A stretch of DNA of 9,329 bases from positions 1-9,329 of the forward strand of contig JAQVOT010000035.1 of assembly GCA_028702415.1 (NCBI GenBank), written 5' to 3'. Shown piece by piece: positions 1-5,731 of this stretch (positions are counted from its first letter, which is position 1; each line of letters begins with the position of its first letter). This DNA comes from Eubacteriales bacterium. Lineage in GTDB: Bacteria > Bacillota > Clostridia > Peptostreptococcales > Anaerovoracaceae. Under the pieces are notes generated by a model. That model worked only from the letters and a program-made list of their open reading frames with translations. It searched no databases and had not been told where the DNA came from. The position numbers and the translations under genes are program-made.

Positions 1-1607
1 TTCTTCTCAACATAGTAATCATAACGGCCAAGATAATTGACAAGGCCCTCCGAAGTCAGCTCCATTATTCTCGTGGGAATCCTGTTGAGAAAATATCTGT
101 CGTGAGAAACAATAATACAGGTTCCCGGGAAGTCCATCAGTGCTTCTTCAAAAATTTCCTTTGACTCAATGTCAAGGTGGTTGGTGGGCTCGTCAAGTAT
201 CAGGGTGTTGGCTCCGGACATCATAAGTTTAAGCAAAGACAGCCTGGCACGCTCGCCACCACTCAAAGCCCTTACCTCCTTAAAAGCATCCTCACCCCTG
301 AACAGAAACCTTCCAAGTATATTTCTCAGTTCACCTTCACTGTATAAGTGGTAGGCATTCTGCAGTTCCTGGATCACGGTATTGTCGTCATTTAGAAGAT
401 GCTGTCCCTGGTCGTAGTATCCGAACTGCACATTGTGTCCGACTTTGATCCTACCCGTTACTGCCACCAGGTTTCCCATAAGCATTTTGATGAGAGTGGT
501 CTTGCCTATGCCGTTGTCTCCAACGATGCATACTCTCTCCCCCCTCTTGATGTCAAGATTAACACCTCGGAACAGTTCAACTCTGTTGATTCCGTATCCA
601 AAGCTTTTTGAAAGGTCTTCCGCCAGAATAACATCCTTTCCGCTCTGGAAATTCTGCTGGAAGTTCAGTTTAAGTTTGCCGTGTTCACCGTCGGGTCTTT
701 CCATTAAATCCATAGCAGCAAGTCTCTTCTCCCGGGAAGCGGCCCTCTTGGCCAGTTTCTCGGTGCCCCTCTGTTTGAATCTGCGGATCATTTCCTCCTG
801 ACGTTCCACTTCCTTCTGCTGCTTCTCATATCTGCGCATTTCAGCCTCTCGCCTGTTTTTGCGTTCTGCCGCATAGAAGCTGTAGTTTCCTTCGTATATA
901 TTAAGATGTCTGTTTTCGATTTCAAAAATTCGCGTTACGGTTTCATTCAGAAAATATCTGTCATGGGAAACGAGAATCATGGTCCCGTTATAACTTTTCA
1001 GATACTGCTCCAGCCACTTGAGGGTGCCTATGTCCAGATGGTTTGTTGGTTCATCCAGCATCAGAATGTCCGGTTTTTCCAGGAGAAGAATCGCCAGAGC
1101 CAGCCTGGTTTTCTCACCGCCGCTCAGGGTGGAGATTTTCTTGTTGTACATGCTCTCATCAAAAGCCATGCTTGAAAGCACGCCCCTGATTTCGCTCTGA
1201 TACCGGTATCCCCCCATCCGTTCATATCTGTCCCTAATATGTTCATATCTGTGCAAGGACTCAAGATCAGTACCGTCATGACTCGTCTCAAGAAGACTGC
1301 TCATCTCCTCTTCCATTTCCGGAAAATGTTCAAAGACCTTGTTGACTTCCTCTATAAGAGTTCTCTCGGAATCCAAGCCCGCGTCCTGCTGCAGAAAACC
1401 TGTTCTCAGATCCTTAGAAATGAAGTATTCTCCATCATCGCATTCCAGTTGCCCTGCAAGTATTTTAAGAAGAGTAGTTTTACCGGCACCGTTTATTCCG
1501 ATAATCCCTACCCTGTCACCCTTGTTGATATGAAAAGAAATGCCATCCAGGATAACATTCGATCCATCATATTCCTTTGTCAGATTCTTTGCTGAAATTA
1601 CTATCAT
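1..1607 (-). CDS. ABC-F family ATP-binding protein (YdiF-like), 3' end outside window
   Basis: This is a soluble tandem ATPase of the ABC-F family, which acts on ribosomes rather than in transport. About 535 codons are visible from the ATG at 1607, and the reading frame runs off the left edge with no stop. The first ATPase domain has Walker A GINGAGKT (residues 37-44), signature LSGGE (161-165) and Walker B LMLDEPTNHLD (182-192). A basic linker follows, rich in R, K and E (about 235-300), which matches the ABC-F interdomain arm that reaches into the ribosomal E/P-site region. The second domain has Walker A GDNGIGKT (363-370), signature LSGGE (448-452) and another DEPTNHLD. There are no membrane segments. 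Its position downstream of tsaD matches B. subtilis ydiF, so I favour a housekeeping YdiF-type protein. An antibiotic-resistance ABC-F cannot be excluded from sequence alone. A promoter-like box lies just upstream and no clear ribosome binding site is visible. Confidence 0.93.
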   Translation of the reverse strand, partial: MIVISAKNLTKEYDGSNVILDGISFHINKGDRVGIIGINGAGKTTLLKILAGQLECDDGEYFISKDLRTGFLQQDAGLDSERTLIEEVNKVFEHFPEMEEEMSSLLETSHDGTDLESLHRYEHIRDRYERMGGYRYQSEIRGVLSSMAFDESMYNKKISTLSGGEKTRLALAILLLEKPDILMLDEPTNHLDIGTLKWLEQYLKSYNGTMILVSHDRYFLNETVTRIFEIENRHLNIYEGNYSFYAAERKNRREAEMRRYEKQQKEVERQEEMIRRFKQRGTEKLAKRAASREKRLAAMDLMERPDGEHGKLKLNFQQNFQSGKDVILAEDLSKSFGYGINRVELFRGVNLDIKRGERVCIVGDNGIGKTTLIKMLMGNLVAVTGRIKVGHNVQFGYYDQGQHLLNDDNTVIQELQNAYHLYSEGELRNILGRFLFRGEDAFKEVRALSGGERARLSLLKLMMSGANTLILDEPTNHLDIESKEIFEEALMDFPGTCIIVSHDRYFLNRIPTRIMELTSEGLVNYLGRYDYYVEK

Positions 1608-1619
1608 TTCGTTATAAAA

Positions 1620-1628
1620 ATTATATCA
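1620..1628 (-). promoter_or_regulatory. Possible extended -10 promoter for the ABC-F gene
   Basis: On the minus strand the bases read TGATATAAT, a perfect -10 hexamer with the TG-n extension. It ends 12 bases before the ATG at 1607. No good -35 lies 17 bases further upstream. Transcription would start about 5 bases before the start codon, so the mRNA would be almost leaderless. The region is AT-rich, so chance occurrence is possible. Confidence 0.4.
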
Positions 1629-1649
1629 ATTATATTATGGCTTCCTTAT

Positions 1650-1760
1650 TGAGTTTTCGGACACGTCCCCAAAATGAGTTCTTGATGAGTTTTCGGACAC
1701 GTCCCCAAGACTCATTCGAATGAGTTTTGGGGACGTGTCCGAAAACTCATCAGAACTCAC
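1650..1760. repeat. REP-like palindromic repeat cluster, intergenic
   Basis: This stretch between tsaD and the ABC-F gene holds three copies of the unit TGAGTTTTCGGACACGTCCC plus a few more bases. Copy A is at 1650-1671. Copy B is at 1685-1708. Copy B' is the exact reverse complement of B at 1727-1750 (24 of 24 bases). The 18 bases between B and B' contain the perfect palindrome ACTCATTCGAATGAGT (1710-1725). The whole of 1685-1750 is therefore a 66-bp palindrome with one mismatched pair (1709/1726), which becomes a G-U pair in plus-strand RNA. The stem can extend outward by about eight pairs with a one-base bulge (GAGTTCTTG at 1677-1685 against CAGAACTC at 1751-1758). No T-run follows on the minus strand, so it is not a classical terminator. 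It may instead stabilise the 3' end of the tsaD transcript. A related copy lies inside the gene at 6719-8242. Confidence 0.9.
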
Positions 1761-1764
1761 ATAA

Positions 1765-2862
1765 TTACAGTGGAAGGTTTGGTATCGCGTCCAGGGTCAG
1801 GTCGCTGATTTTGCCCGCTTTGTAGTTATAATATGCAGCGCAGCCAATCATCGCCGCGTTGTCTGTGCAGAGGATTGGCGAGGGATGATACAAGCTGATT
1901 CCATGCTTGTCGCACTCTGCCTGAAGCATTTCTCTGAGACGACTGTTTGCTGCAACGCCTCCCGCCATAACGATTTTATCTTTATTCATCTGAATTGCGG
2001 CAGTCACTGTCTTTGTCACGATTACATCCAGAACCGCCTGCTGAAACCCGGCTGCCACATCAGGAACATTTATTTCCCTGCCCGCCTGTTTTTCTGAGTT
2101 CACGTAGTTGAGAACCCCCGTCTTTATTCCGCTGAAACTGAAATCAAAGCTGTCTTTCTCCAGAAAGACTCTCTTGAATTCCACCGCTTCAGGATTGCCT
2201 GATTTTGCGATTTTATCGATAAGGGGACCTCCCGGATAACCCAGACCCAGCACTCGGGCAACCTTGTCGTAGGCCTCTCCGGCCGCATCATCACGGGTGC
2301 CTCCCAGAACCTGATATTCGTTATAATCCGAAACTTCCACAATATTGGTGTGACCGCCGGAAATAACCAGCGCCATAAAAGGTGGCTTCAGGTCCTTGTG
2401 CTCGATGAAATTGGCGCATATGTGGCCGTGGATATGGTGCACGCCGATAAGGGGCTTTCCCATTGCCAGGGCATATGCCTTGGCAGTTGCCAGCCCGATC
2501 AGAAGAGCTCCCACCAGCCCGGGCCCATAGGTAACGGCAATGGCATCGATGTCATCCATGCTAAGCCCGCCTCCCGAGCCGCCTTCCTTCAAGGCTGCAT
2601 CGCTGATTACCGATGTCTCACCCGCGTCCATGGCCGCCAGAGTCTCTGAGGCCTGGTCCAGCGCCTGCTGACACACCCAGTTCACATTGTTCAAATGATG
2701 TCTTGATGCTATCTCCGGCACCACTCCCCCGTATGCCTTATGTATTTCTATCTGAGATGAAATCACATTGCTGAGAACCTCCCGGCCCTCCAGGACAACC
2801 GCTGCCGCAGTTTCATCACAACTCGATTCGATTGCCAGAATTGCAAATTTTCCCTTTATCAT
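1765..2862 (-). CDS. tsaD: tRNA t6A threonylcarbamoyltransferase TsaD
   Basis: TsaD (YgjD/Gcp/Kae1 family) transfers threonylcarbamoyl from threonylcarbamoyl-AMP to A37 of ANN-decoding tRNAs in the cytoplasm, working with TsaB and TsaE. The protein has 365 residues and an ASKHA fold. It starts with [17 protein letters not shown] (7-23), typical of the family. The metal-binding pair falls in HHIHGH (142-147), with ligands H143 and H147. D334 in [10 protein letters not shown] is the expected third ligand. SGGHT (168-172), the GEAYDK segment (195-200), SFSGIKT (242-248) and [10 protein letters not shown] (301-310) are also conserved. It is about 25 residues longer than usual. The excess is a Gly/Ser/Ala-rich insertion at about 71-99, just before the [12 protein letters not shown] motif. 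Its ATG overlaps the rimI stop by four bases (ATGA), indicating translational coupling. Identification is secure; the role of the insertion is unknown. Confidence 0.97.
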   Translation of the reverse strand: MIKGKFAILAIESSCDETAAAVVLEGREVLSNVISSQIEIHKAYGGVVPEIASRHHLNNVNWVCQQALDQASETLAAMDAGETSVISDAALKEGGSGGGLSMDDIDAIAVTYGPGLVGALLIGLATAKAYALAMGKPLIGVHHIHGHICANFIEHKDLKPPFMALVISGGHTNIVEVSDYNEYQVLGGTRDDAAGEAYDKVARVLGLGYPGGPLIDKIAKSGNPEAVEFKRVFLEKDSFDFSFSGIKTGVLNYVNSEKQAGREINVPDVAAGFQQAVLDVIVTKTVTAAIQMNKDKIVMAGGVAANSRLREMLQAECDKHGISLYHPSPILCTDNAAMIGCAAYYNYKAGKISDLTLDAIPNLPL

Positions 2863-3308
2863 TCTTCATGACGCCACATAATAAGGGCGTCCTCCTTTTC
2901 AAATCTGTAATAGTTTTTTCGCAGGCCTTCCACGCTGAAACCGAACTTCTCATATAACCCTATGGCCGCCACGTTGCTCCTGCGCACTTCCAGGGTGAAA
3001 TGTCTGATTCCCTCCCGGCTGGTGTGCTCAATAAGCGTCCCGATTATGCCCTCAGCGATTTTGCGGTTTCTATAGCCCGGCTTTACTGCCACATTGGTTA
3101 TATGCCCCTCGTCTTCAATCCACCAGAGGCCCGCATACCCAACAACACTGCCGCTGTGTTCCGCCACCACATAAAAAGCTCTCGGGTTTTGTTCGAGTTC
3201 AAACAGTATCGAATCCACGCTCCAGGGATCCGGAAAACAGAGTTTCTCTATTTCAAAGATGTCAGCCGCATCCTTTGGCTCCGCTTGCCTGATGATTACC
3301 TCAGCCAT
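2859..3308 (-). CDS. rimI: Ribosomal protein S18 alanine N-acetyltransferase-like RimI
   Basis: This is a GNAT-family N-acetyltransferase of 149 residues, the usual RimI length. RimI acetylates the N-terminal alanine of ribosomal protein S18 in E. coli, and the gene travels with tsaB and tsaD in many Firmicutes. Visible family features are the N-terminal [20 protein letters not shown], then PWS (28-30), the beta-4 strand [21 protein letters not shown], and a C-terminal [16 protein letters not shown]. The last segment matches the RimI consensus NYY...EDALIM. The acetyl-CoA loop reads RNRKIA, where many GNAT proteins have R/Q-x-x-G-x-G/A, so the central glycine is replaced by lysine. The gene starts directly after the tsaB stop (TAAATG) with an AGGGA ribosome site inside tsaB, and it overlaps tsaD by four bases. 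The family is certain. That the substrate is S18 is inferred from context. Confidence 0.92.
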   Translation of the reverse strand: MAEVIIRQAEPKDAADIFEIEKLCFPDPWSVDSILFELEQNPRAFYVVAEHSGSVVGYAGLWWIEDEGHITNVAVKPGYRNRKIAEGIIGTLIEHTSREGIRHFTLEVRRSNVAAIGLYEKFGFSVEGLRKNYYRFEKEDALIMWRHEE

Positions 3309-4157
3309 TTACTTTCCCTGTTTCTCTCTGAGTTTGCGCTCCGCTTCAGCCATTCGCATGTATTCGGGCTGCAGTTTGTCAAAGGCCACCGTATTTCCCT
3401 CGGTCTGCATTTTGCATCCAAGAAGGGCAACTGACCATGCGTCCTGGTAGCGTATTTCTTCCGGTGCAAAGGCAGTTCTGCCTGTCCGCACCCTGAGTAT
3501 TTCATCGCCATATTTGTCCACGCCGTCCCCCATGAAGAGAACTTCGTCGTAGTCTTTGACAGCCTCCATGAATTCTTCCAGTGTGTAGGGACCGGCCTTA
3601 ACCTCTTCGACGGGGAATCCATCTCTTATGTAATATCCTCCACCGTAGACCTGACTTCTTTTGGCATCCAGTATAGGACAGATCAGGGTATTTCCCAAAT
3701 CCCAGCGGCCATTCTCTGGGCTCTGCGAGTCATCCGCCGCAATCTTCCGGCAATTCTCTGAGGTTTGTTGGGCATCCGCTTCAATCTGTCGGCAATTGGC
3801 TGCGGCACCGGTTCCGAGGGCAATTTCCCCGGGCATTGCTCTCATGGCAAGAGCCTCCAGACTTGGAACGCCCACGCATGGAAGATCCAATGCCTGACAA
3901 AGAGCCCTTGCGGTGGCCACGCCGATTCTGATTCCGGTAAATGAACCCGGGCCCTTTGATACGGCAATAAGGTCCAGGTCGCCCACTGCCAGGTTTGCCT
4001 CATCCAGAACCTGCTGTATCTGAGGTGCCAGATTTTGCAGATGTGAGAACCTGTCCTGCCCGTTTATCCTGCTTATTATCTGCACATGGCCCCGGTCAGC
4101 TTTTGCAAAAGCCACCGATGCGTATGCCCCTGTCGTTTCAATTGCCAGAATGTTCAT
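3309..4157 (-). CDS. tsaB: t6A complex dimerisation protein TsaB
   Basis: TsaB (YeaZ) is an inactive ASKHA-fold paralogue of TsaD. It forms the TsaB-TsaD heterodimer needed for tRNA t6A synthesis and recruits TsaE. From the ATG at 4157 it has 282 residues and begins MNILAIETTGAYASVAF, the family N-terminus. KGPGSFTGIRIGVATARAL (68-86) is the diagnostic motif, and CPILDAKRSQVY (160-171) follows. I chose this ATG over the in-frame GTG at 4184 because the family N-terminus begins here and a GGGAG lies upstream, although its spacing of about 12 bases is long. The protein is roughly 45 residues longer than usual because of an insertion at about 112-155 carrying a 14-residue tandem repeat. The stop codon touches the rimI start. 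Identification is secure; the insertion is unusual. Confidence 0.95.
   Translation of the reverse strand: MNILAIETTGAYASVAFAKADRGHVQIISRINGQDRFSHLQNLAPQIQQVLDEANLAVGDLDLIAVSKGPGSFTGIRIGVATARALCQALDLPCVGVPSLEALAMRAMPGEIALGTGAAANCRQIEADAQQTSENCRKIAADDSQSPENGRWDLGNTLICPILDAKRSQVYGGGYYIRDGFPVEEVKAGPYTLEEFMEAVKDYDEVLFMGDGVDKYGDEILRVRTGRTAFAPEEIRYQDAWSVALLGCKMQTEGNTVAFDKLQPEYMRMAEAERKLREKQGK
3702..3797 (-). repeat. 42-bp in-frame tandem repeat inside tsaB
   Basis: Two full copies and a partial copy of a diverged 42-bp unit lie head to tail. On the plus strand, matching starts (CGGCCATTCTCTG, CGGCAATTCTCTG, CGGCAATTGGCTG) fall at 3706, 3748 and 3790, exactly 42 bases apart. The period is 14 codons. 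The protein reads NCRQIEADAQQTSE, then NCRKIAADDSQSPE, then NGRW, at TsaB residues 121-152. The unit is hydrophilic and is probably a disordered surface loop. Confidence 0.85.
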
Positions 4158-4184
4158 CTTTAAATTAGTCTCCCGGCATATCAC

Positions 4185-4231
4185 TATGCCTGTTCAATGT
4201 CCTTTATTTTCTTACCTTATGCCTGTTCAAT
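4185..4231 (-). repeat. 14-bp direct repeat duplicating the tsaE tail
   Basis: TATGCCTGTTCAAT occurs at 4185-4198 and again at 4218-4231, 33 bases apart. On the minus strand the upstream copy encodes the last codons of tsaE (I-E-Q-A-stop). The downstream copy repeats I-E-Q-A-stop in the same frame, eleven codons later. The 59-base gap between tsaE and tsaB is otherwise unremarkable. Confidence 0.8.
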
Positions 4232-4645
4232 CTCGTATATTCGCTCACCTTCGGTCGGCCCGTAGCCTATCCGAATCACCAGGGCATCCTCCGGAATAAT
4301 TTCCTCTATTATATCCGCCCACTCAACGACGCAGACACCTTCACCGAAGAAATACTCTTCGTAGCCGATTTCAAACATTTCATCCACATCACCGATTCTG
4401 TAAACATCAAAATGAAAGAGCGGAAGTCTGCCACTTCTGTACTCTTTCACGATATTAAAAGTCGGGCTGGTAATAAGCTCATGGATTCCCAGCCCCCTGG
4501 CGATGGCTTTAGTCAGAGTTGTCTTGCCCGTTCCAAGATCCCCAATCAGTGCAATTACCGTTCCCGGCTGCACTTTGCGGCCCAGTTCGTATCCGAAACT
4601 GGCGGTTTCCTGTTCATTATTGATGCGAATTGTTTTTGTTTCCAT
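4217..4645 (-). CDS. tsaE: tRNA t6A ATPase TsaE
   Basis: TsaE (YjeE) is a small P-loop ATPase that binds the TsaB-TsaD dimer and uses ATP hydrolysis to support turnover in t6A synthesis. The 142-residue length is typical. Walker A is GDLGTGKTT (35-43). The family motifs TSPTFNIVKEY, HFDVYRI and VVEWAD follow in order. It is the first gene of the tsaE-tsaB-rimI-tsaD run. It sits just after the ribU terminator and has its own extended -10 box nine bases before the ATG, so it probably starts a separate transcript. No strong ribosome binding site is seen before the ATG. Identification is secure. Confidence 0.96.
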   Translation of the reverse strand: METKTIRINNEQETASFGYELGRKVQPGTVIALIGDLGTGKTTLTKAIARGLGIHELITSPTFNIVKEYRSGRLPLFHFDVYRIGDVDEMFEIGYEEYFFGEGVCVVEWADIIEEIIPEDALVIRIGYGPTEGERIYEIEQA

Positions 4646-4654
4646 AACTTATTG

Positions 4655-4663
4655 ATTATAACA
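4655..4663 (-). promoter_or_regulatory. Probable extended -10 promoter for the tsaE operon
   Basis: The minus strand reads TGTTATAAT, a consensus TATAAT hexamer with a TG-n extension, directly downstream of the ribU terminator. It ends nine bases before the tsaE ATG, so the 5' leader would be only about three bases. There is no good -35 at 17 bases. Position between a terminator and an operon start supports it, but the match alone is short. Confidence 0.5.
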
Positions 4664-4664
4664 T

Positions 4665-4699
4665 AAAAAGGAACCAACGCATACCGCCCCGGTTCCTTT
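4665..4699 (-). terminator. Rho-independent terminator after ribU
   Basis: On the minus strand AAAGGAACC (4699-4691) pairs perfectly with GGTTCCTTT (4675-4667), nine base pairs around a 15-base loop, and runs into a T-tract (TTTTT, 4669-4665). It lies 20 bases after the ribU stop and separates ribU from the tsaE operon. The plus strand has no matching T-run, so it acts in one direction. Confidence 0.9.
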
Positions 4700-4718
4700 G
4701 ACTTGAGGTGTAAAGTCC

Positions 4719-5282
4719 TTACTTCTTATGCAGGAAGGGTGAAATACGCTTGTAAATCAGTAATGTTATAAGCGAGTTTGCCACCCCCTTGATCAGGTTG
4801 AAGAGCAGAATGAAAGGCATCAGCTGCACCACAACGTCCCTCATTGCTTCGCCACCATAGTAGAATGGTGTTACGAAATAGTTGGCGATTCCCATTACGA
4901 TGATCATCACAACAGTAGCGATTGCCGAACTTATTATTGCTACCTTCTTTGACTTGCGCTGCCTGTAGATCAAGGAAGCAATAAGCACGAATGTACCTGA
5001 AGCCAGCACGTGCATTATAAATCCATAGAGCTGGTCTCCACCCAGCAGGAATGCCTGAATGAAGCTTACTACAAGTGTGATCAGCAGCCCTGCCACCGGA
5101 CCAAATGCAAATGCAGAAATGATAATAGGAATATCTGCAAAATCATAAGTCAAGAAGGGCACCATTGGCAGGATTGGAAATCTGAACAGCCCGAACACGC
5201 ATGCTATGGCCGCCATCATTCCCATCTTCGCAATAATCTTCGCGGAATACTTGTTTGTACTTGTGTTAATAGTTTCTGTCAT
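4719..5282 (-). CDS. ribU: Riboflavin ECF transporter S-component RibU
   Basis: RibU is the membrane substrate-binding subunit of an energy-coupling-factor transporter that imports riboflavin. It works with the shared EcfA1/A2 ATPases and EcfT, which are not in this window. The protein has 187 residues and about six hydrophobic segments. The RibU signature is near the N-terminus: KMGMMAAIACVFGLFRFPI (19-37), then FLTYDFADIP (43-52) and AFGPVAG (59-65). The ATG at 5282 is preceded by a strong GGAGG five bases upstream, and this decides the start. The same frame stays open further upstream to 5525, but that stretch is the riboswitch leader and is not coding. Regulation is by an FMN riboswitch with a terminator, consistent with uptake being switched off when flavin is plentiful. 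Confidence 0.95.
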   Translation of the reverse strand: MTETINTSTNKYSAKIIAKMGMMAAIACVFGLFRFPILPMVPFLTYDFADIPIIISAFAFGPVAGLLITLVVSFIQAFLLGGDQLYGFIMHVLASGTFVLIASLIYRQRKSKKVAIISSAIATVVMIIVMGIANYFVTPFYYGGEAMRDVVVQLMPFILLFNLIKGVANSLITLLIYKRISPFLHKK

Positions 5283-5303
5283 TTTAACCTCCGATTCTTT
5301 TTC

Positions 5304-5317
5304 CGGCCTTACGGCCG
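5304..5317 (-). other. Small GNRA-type hairpin before the ribU ribosome site
   Basis: The minus strand reads CGGCC-GTAA-GGCCG, a five-pair GC stem closed by a GUAA tetraloop of the stable GNRA class. It lies between the leader terminator and the GGAGG of ribU, about 12 bases before the latter. No T-run follows, so it is not a terminator. It may keep the ribosome site open or protect the processed 5' end; this is inference. Confidence 0.5.
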
Positions 5318-5333
5318 TCTTCGAATCTGCCCC

Positions 5334-5361
5334 AAATAAAAACCCCGATATAAAATCAGGG
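5334..5361 (-). terminator. Riboswitch-controlled intrinsic terminator upstream of ribU
   Basis: On the minus strand CCCTGAT (5361-5355) pairs with ATCGGGG (5349-5343) around a five-base loop, with one G-U pair, and is followed by TTTTTATTT. It lies between the FMN aptamer and ribU, as expected for transcriptional attenuation. The aptamer's 5' strand contains TCAGGG (within 5535-5528), complementary to CCCTGA of the terminator arm, so it could form an antiterminator. That pairing is inferred from complementarity only. Confidence 0.85.
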
Positions 5362-5408
5362 AAAATACTCGCTAAGTCTGCGCGCCGAAACACACAAAAA
5401 GCTTTCTT

Positions 5409-5540
5409 GTTTCTTCCATCCGGACTATAACCGTCGGTGCAGGAATCGCGCCTGCTCAACCCGTGCAAATGCATGTCTGCCTTTGCATGGGGTCGTGGAC
5501 TTTCACCACCGGTGGGGACTTTCACCCCGCCCTGAAACAG
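5409..5540 (-). ncRNA. FMN riboswitch (RFN element)
   Basis: Read on the minus strand, this is a classical RFN aptamer controlling ribU. The closing P1 stem pairs TGTTTC (5539-5534) with GAAACA (5414-5409). Inside are GGGG-TGAAAGT-CCCC, then ACCGGTGG followed by TGAAAGTCCAC, a variable stem of ATGCAAA-like repeats, the hairpin GCAGG-CGCGATT-CCTGC, and the conserved ACCGACGG...AGTCCGGATGG block. These are the conserved RFN helices and loops in the right order. Binding of FMN should favour the terminator at 5334-5361 and stop ribU transcription. A consensus promoter sits directly upstream. Confidence 0.97.
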
Positions 5541-5563
5541 ATTCTTTAATTGTTTACGATACG

Positions 5564-5592
5564 AGTATAGCCTTTCGCTCCGGGCCTGTCAA
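5564..5592 (-). promoter_or_regulatory. Sigma-A promoter for the FMN riboswitch and ribU
   Basis: On the minus strand TTGACA (5592-5587) is followed by a 17-base spacer and TATACT (5569-5564). The -35 is perfect and the -10 has one mismatch to TATAAT. The predicted start near 5557 leaves the complete aptamer in the transcript. Confidence 0.9.
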
Positions 5593-5716
5593 TACCTTGA
5601 GTTTTTAAGAATAAGATAAGTTTGGGTTTTCATGATTGGGTTGGATCCTTTTTTAAGATTACGCCTGATATTTTTTTGATGGCATCAACTAGTATTTTAA
5701 TTTCCCCATGATTTTG

Positions 5717-5725
5717 TGATACAAT
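5717..5725 (+). promoter_or_regulatory. Possible extended -10 promoter for the EamA transporter
   Basis: TGATACAAT is an extended -10 match (TG-n-TACAAT) ending six bases before the ATG at 5732. The -35 region (TTAATT) is weak. Transcription would start at or next to the start codon. The 190 bases between the aptamer (5540) and this gene otherwise hold only the ribU promoter and AT-rich sequence. Confidence 0.4.
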
Positions 5726-5731
5726 AATGTC

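Noticed and set aside
433..801. Plus-strand open frames opposite the ABC-F gene
   Set aside because: The minus strand encodes the complete ABC-F motifs through this stretch, so these are shadow frames.
1685..1750. Palindrome after tsaD as a Rho-independent terminator
   Set aside because: The stem is very long but no T-run follows on either strand, and the same unit occurs inside a coding sequence.
1650..1760. CRISPR array
   Set aside because: Copies are inverted as well as direct, spacing is irregular and there are no unique spacers or cas genes.
4158..4184. GTG start for tsaB nine codons upstream
   Set aside because: The TsaB family begins at MNILAIETT. The GTG has no well-spaced ribosome site, and the ATG at 4157 has GGGAG upstream.
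5283..5525. Upstream in-frame extension of ribU by 81 residues
   Set aside because: The extension translates the FMN riboswitch, the terminator and the leader. A strong GGAGG and the family N-terminus place the start at 5282.
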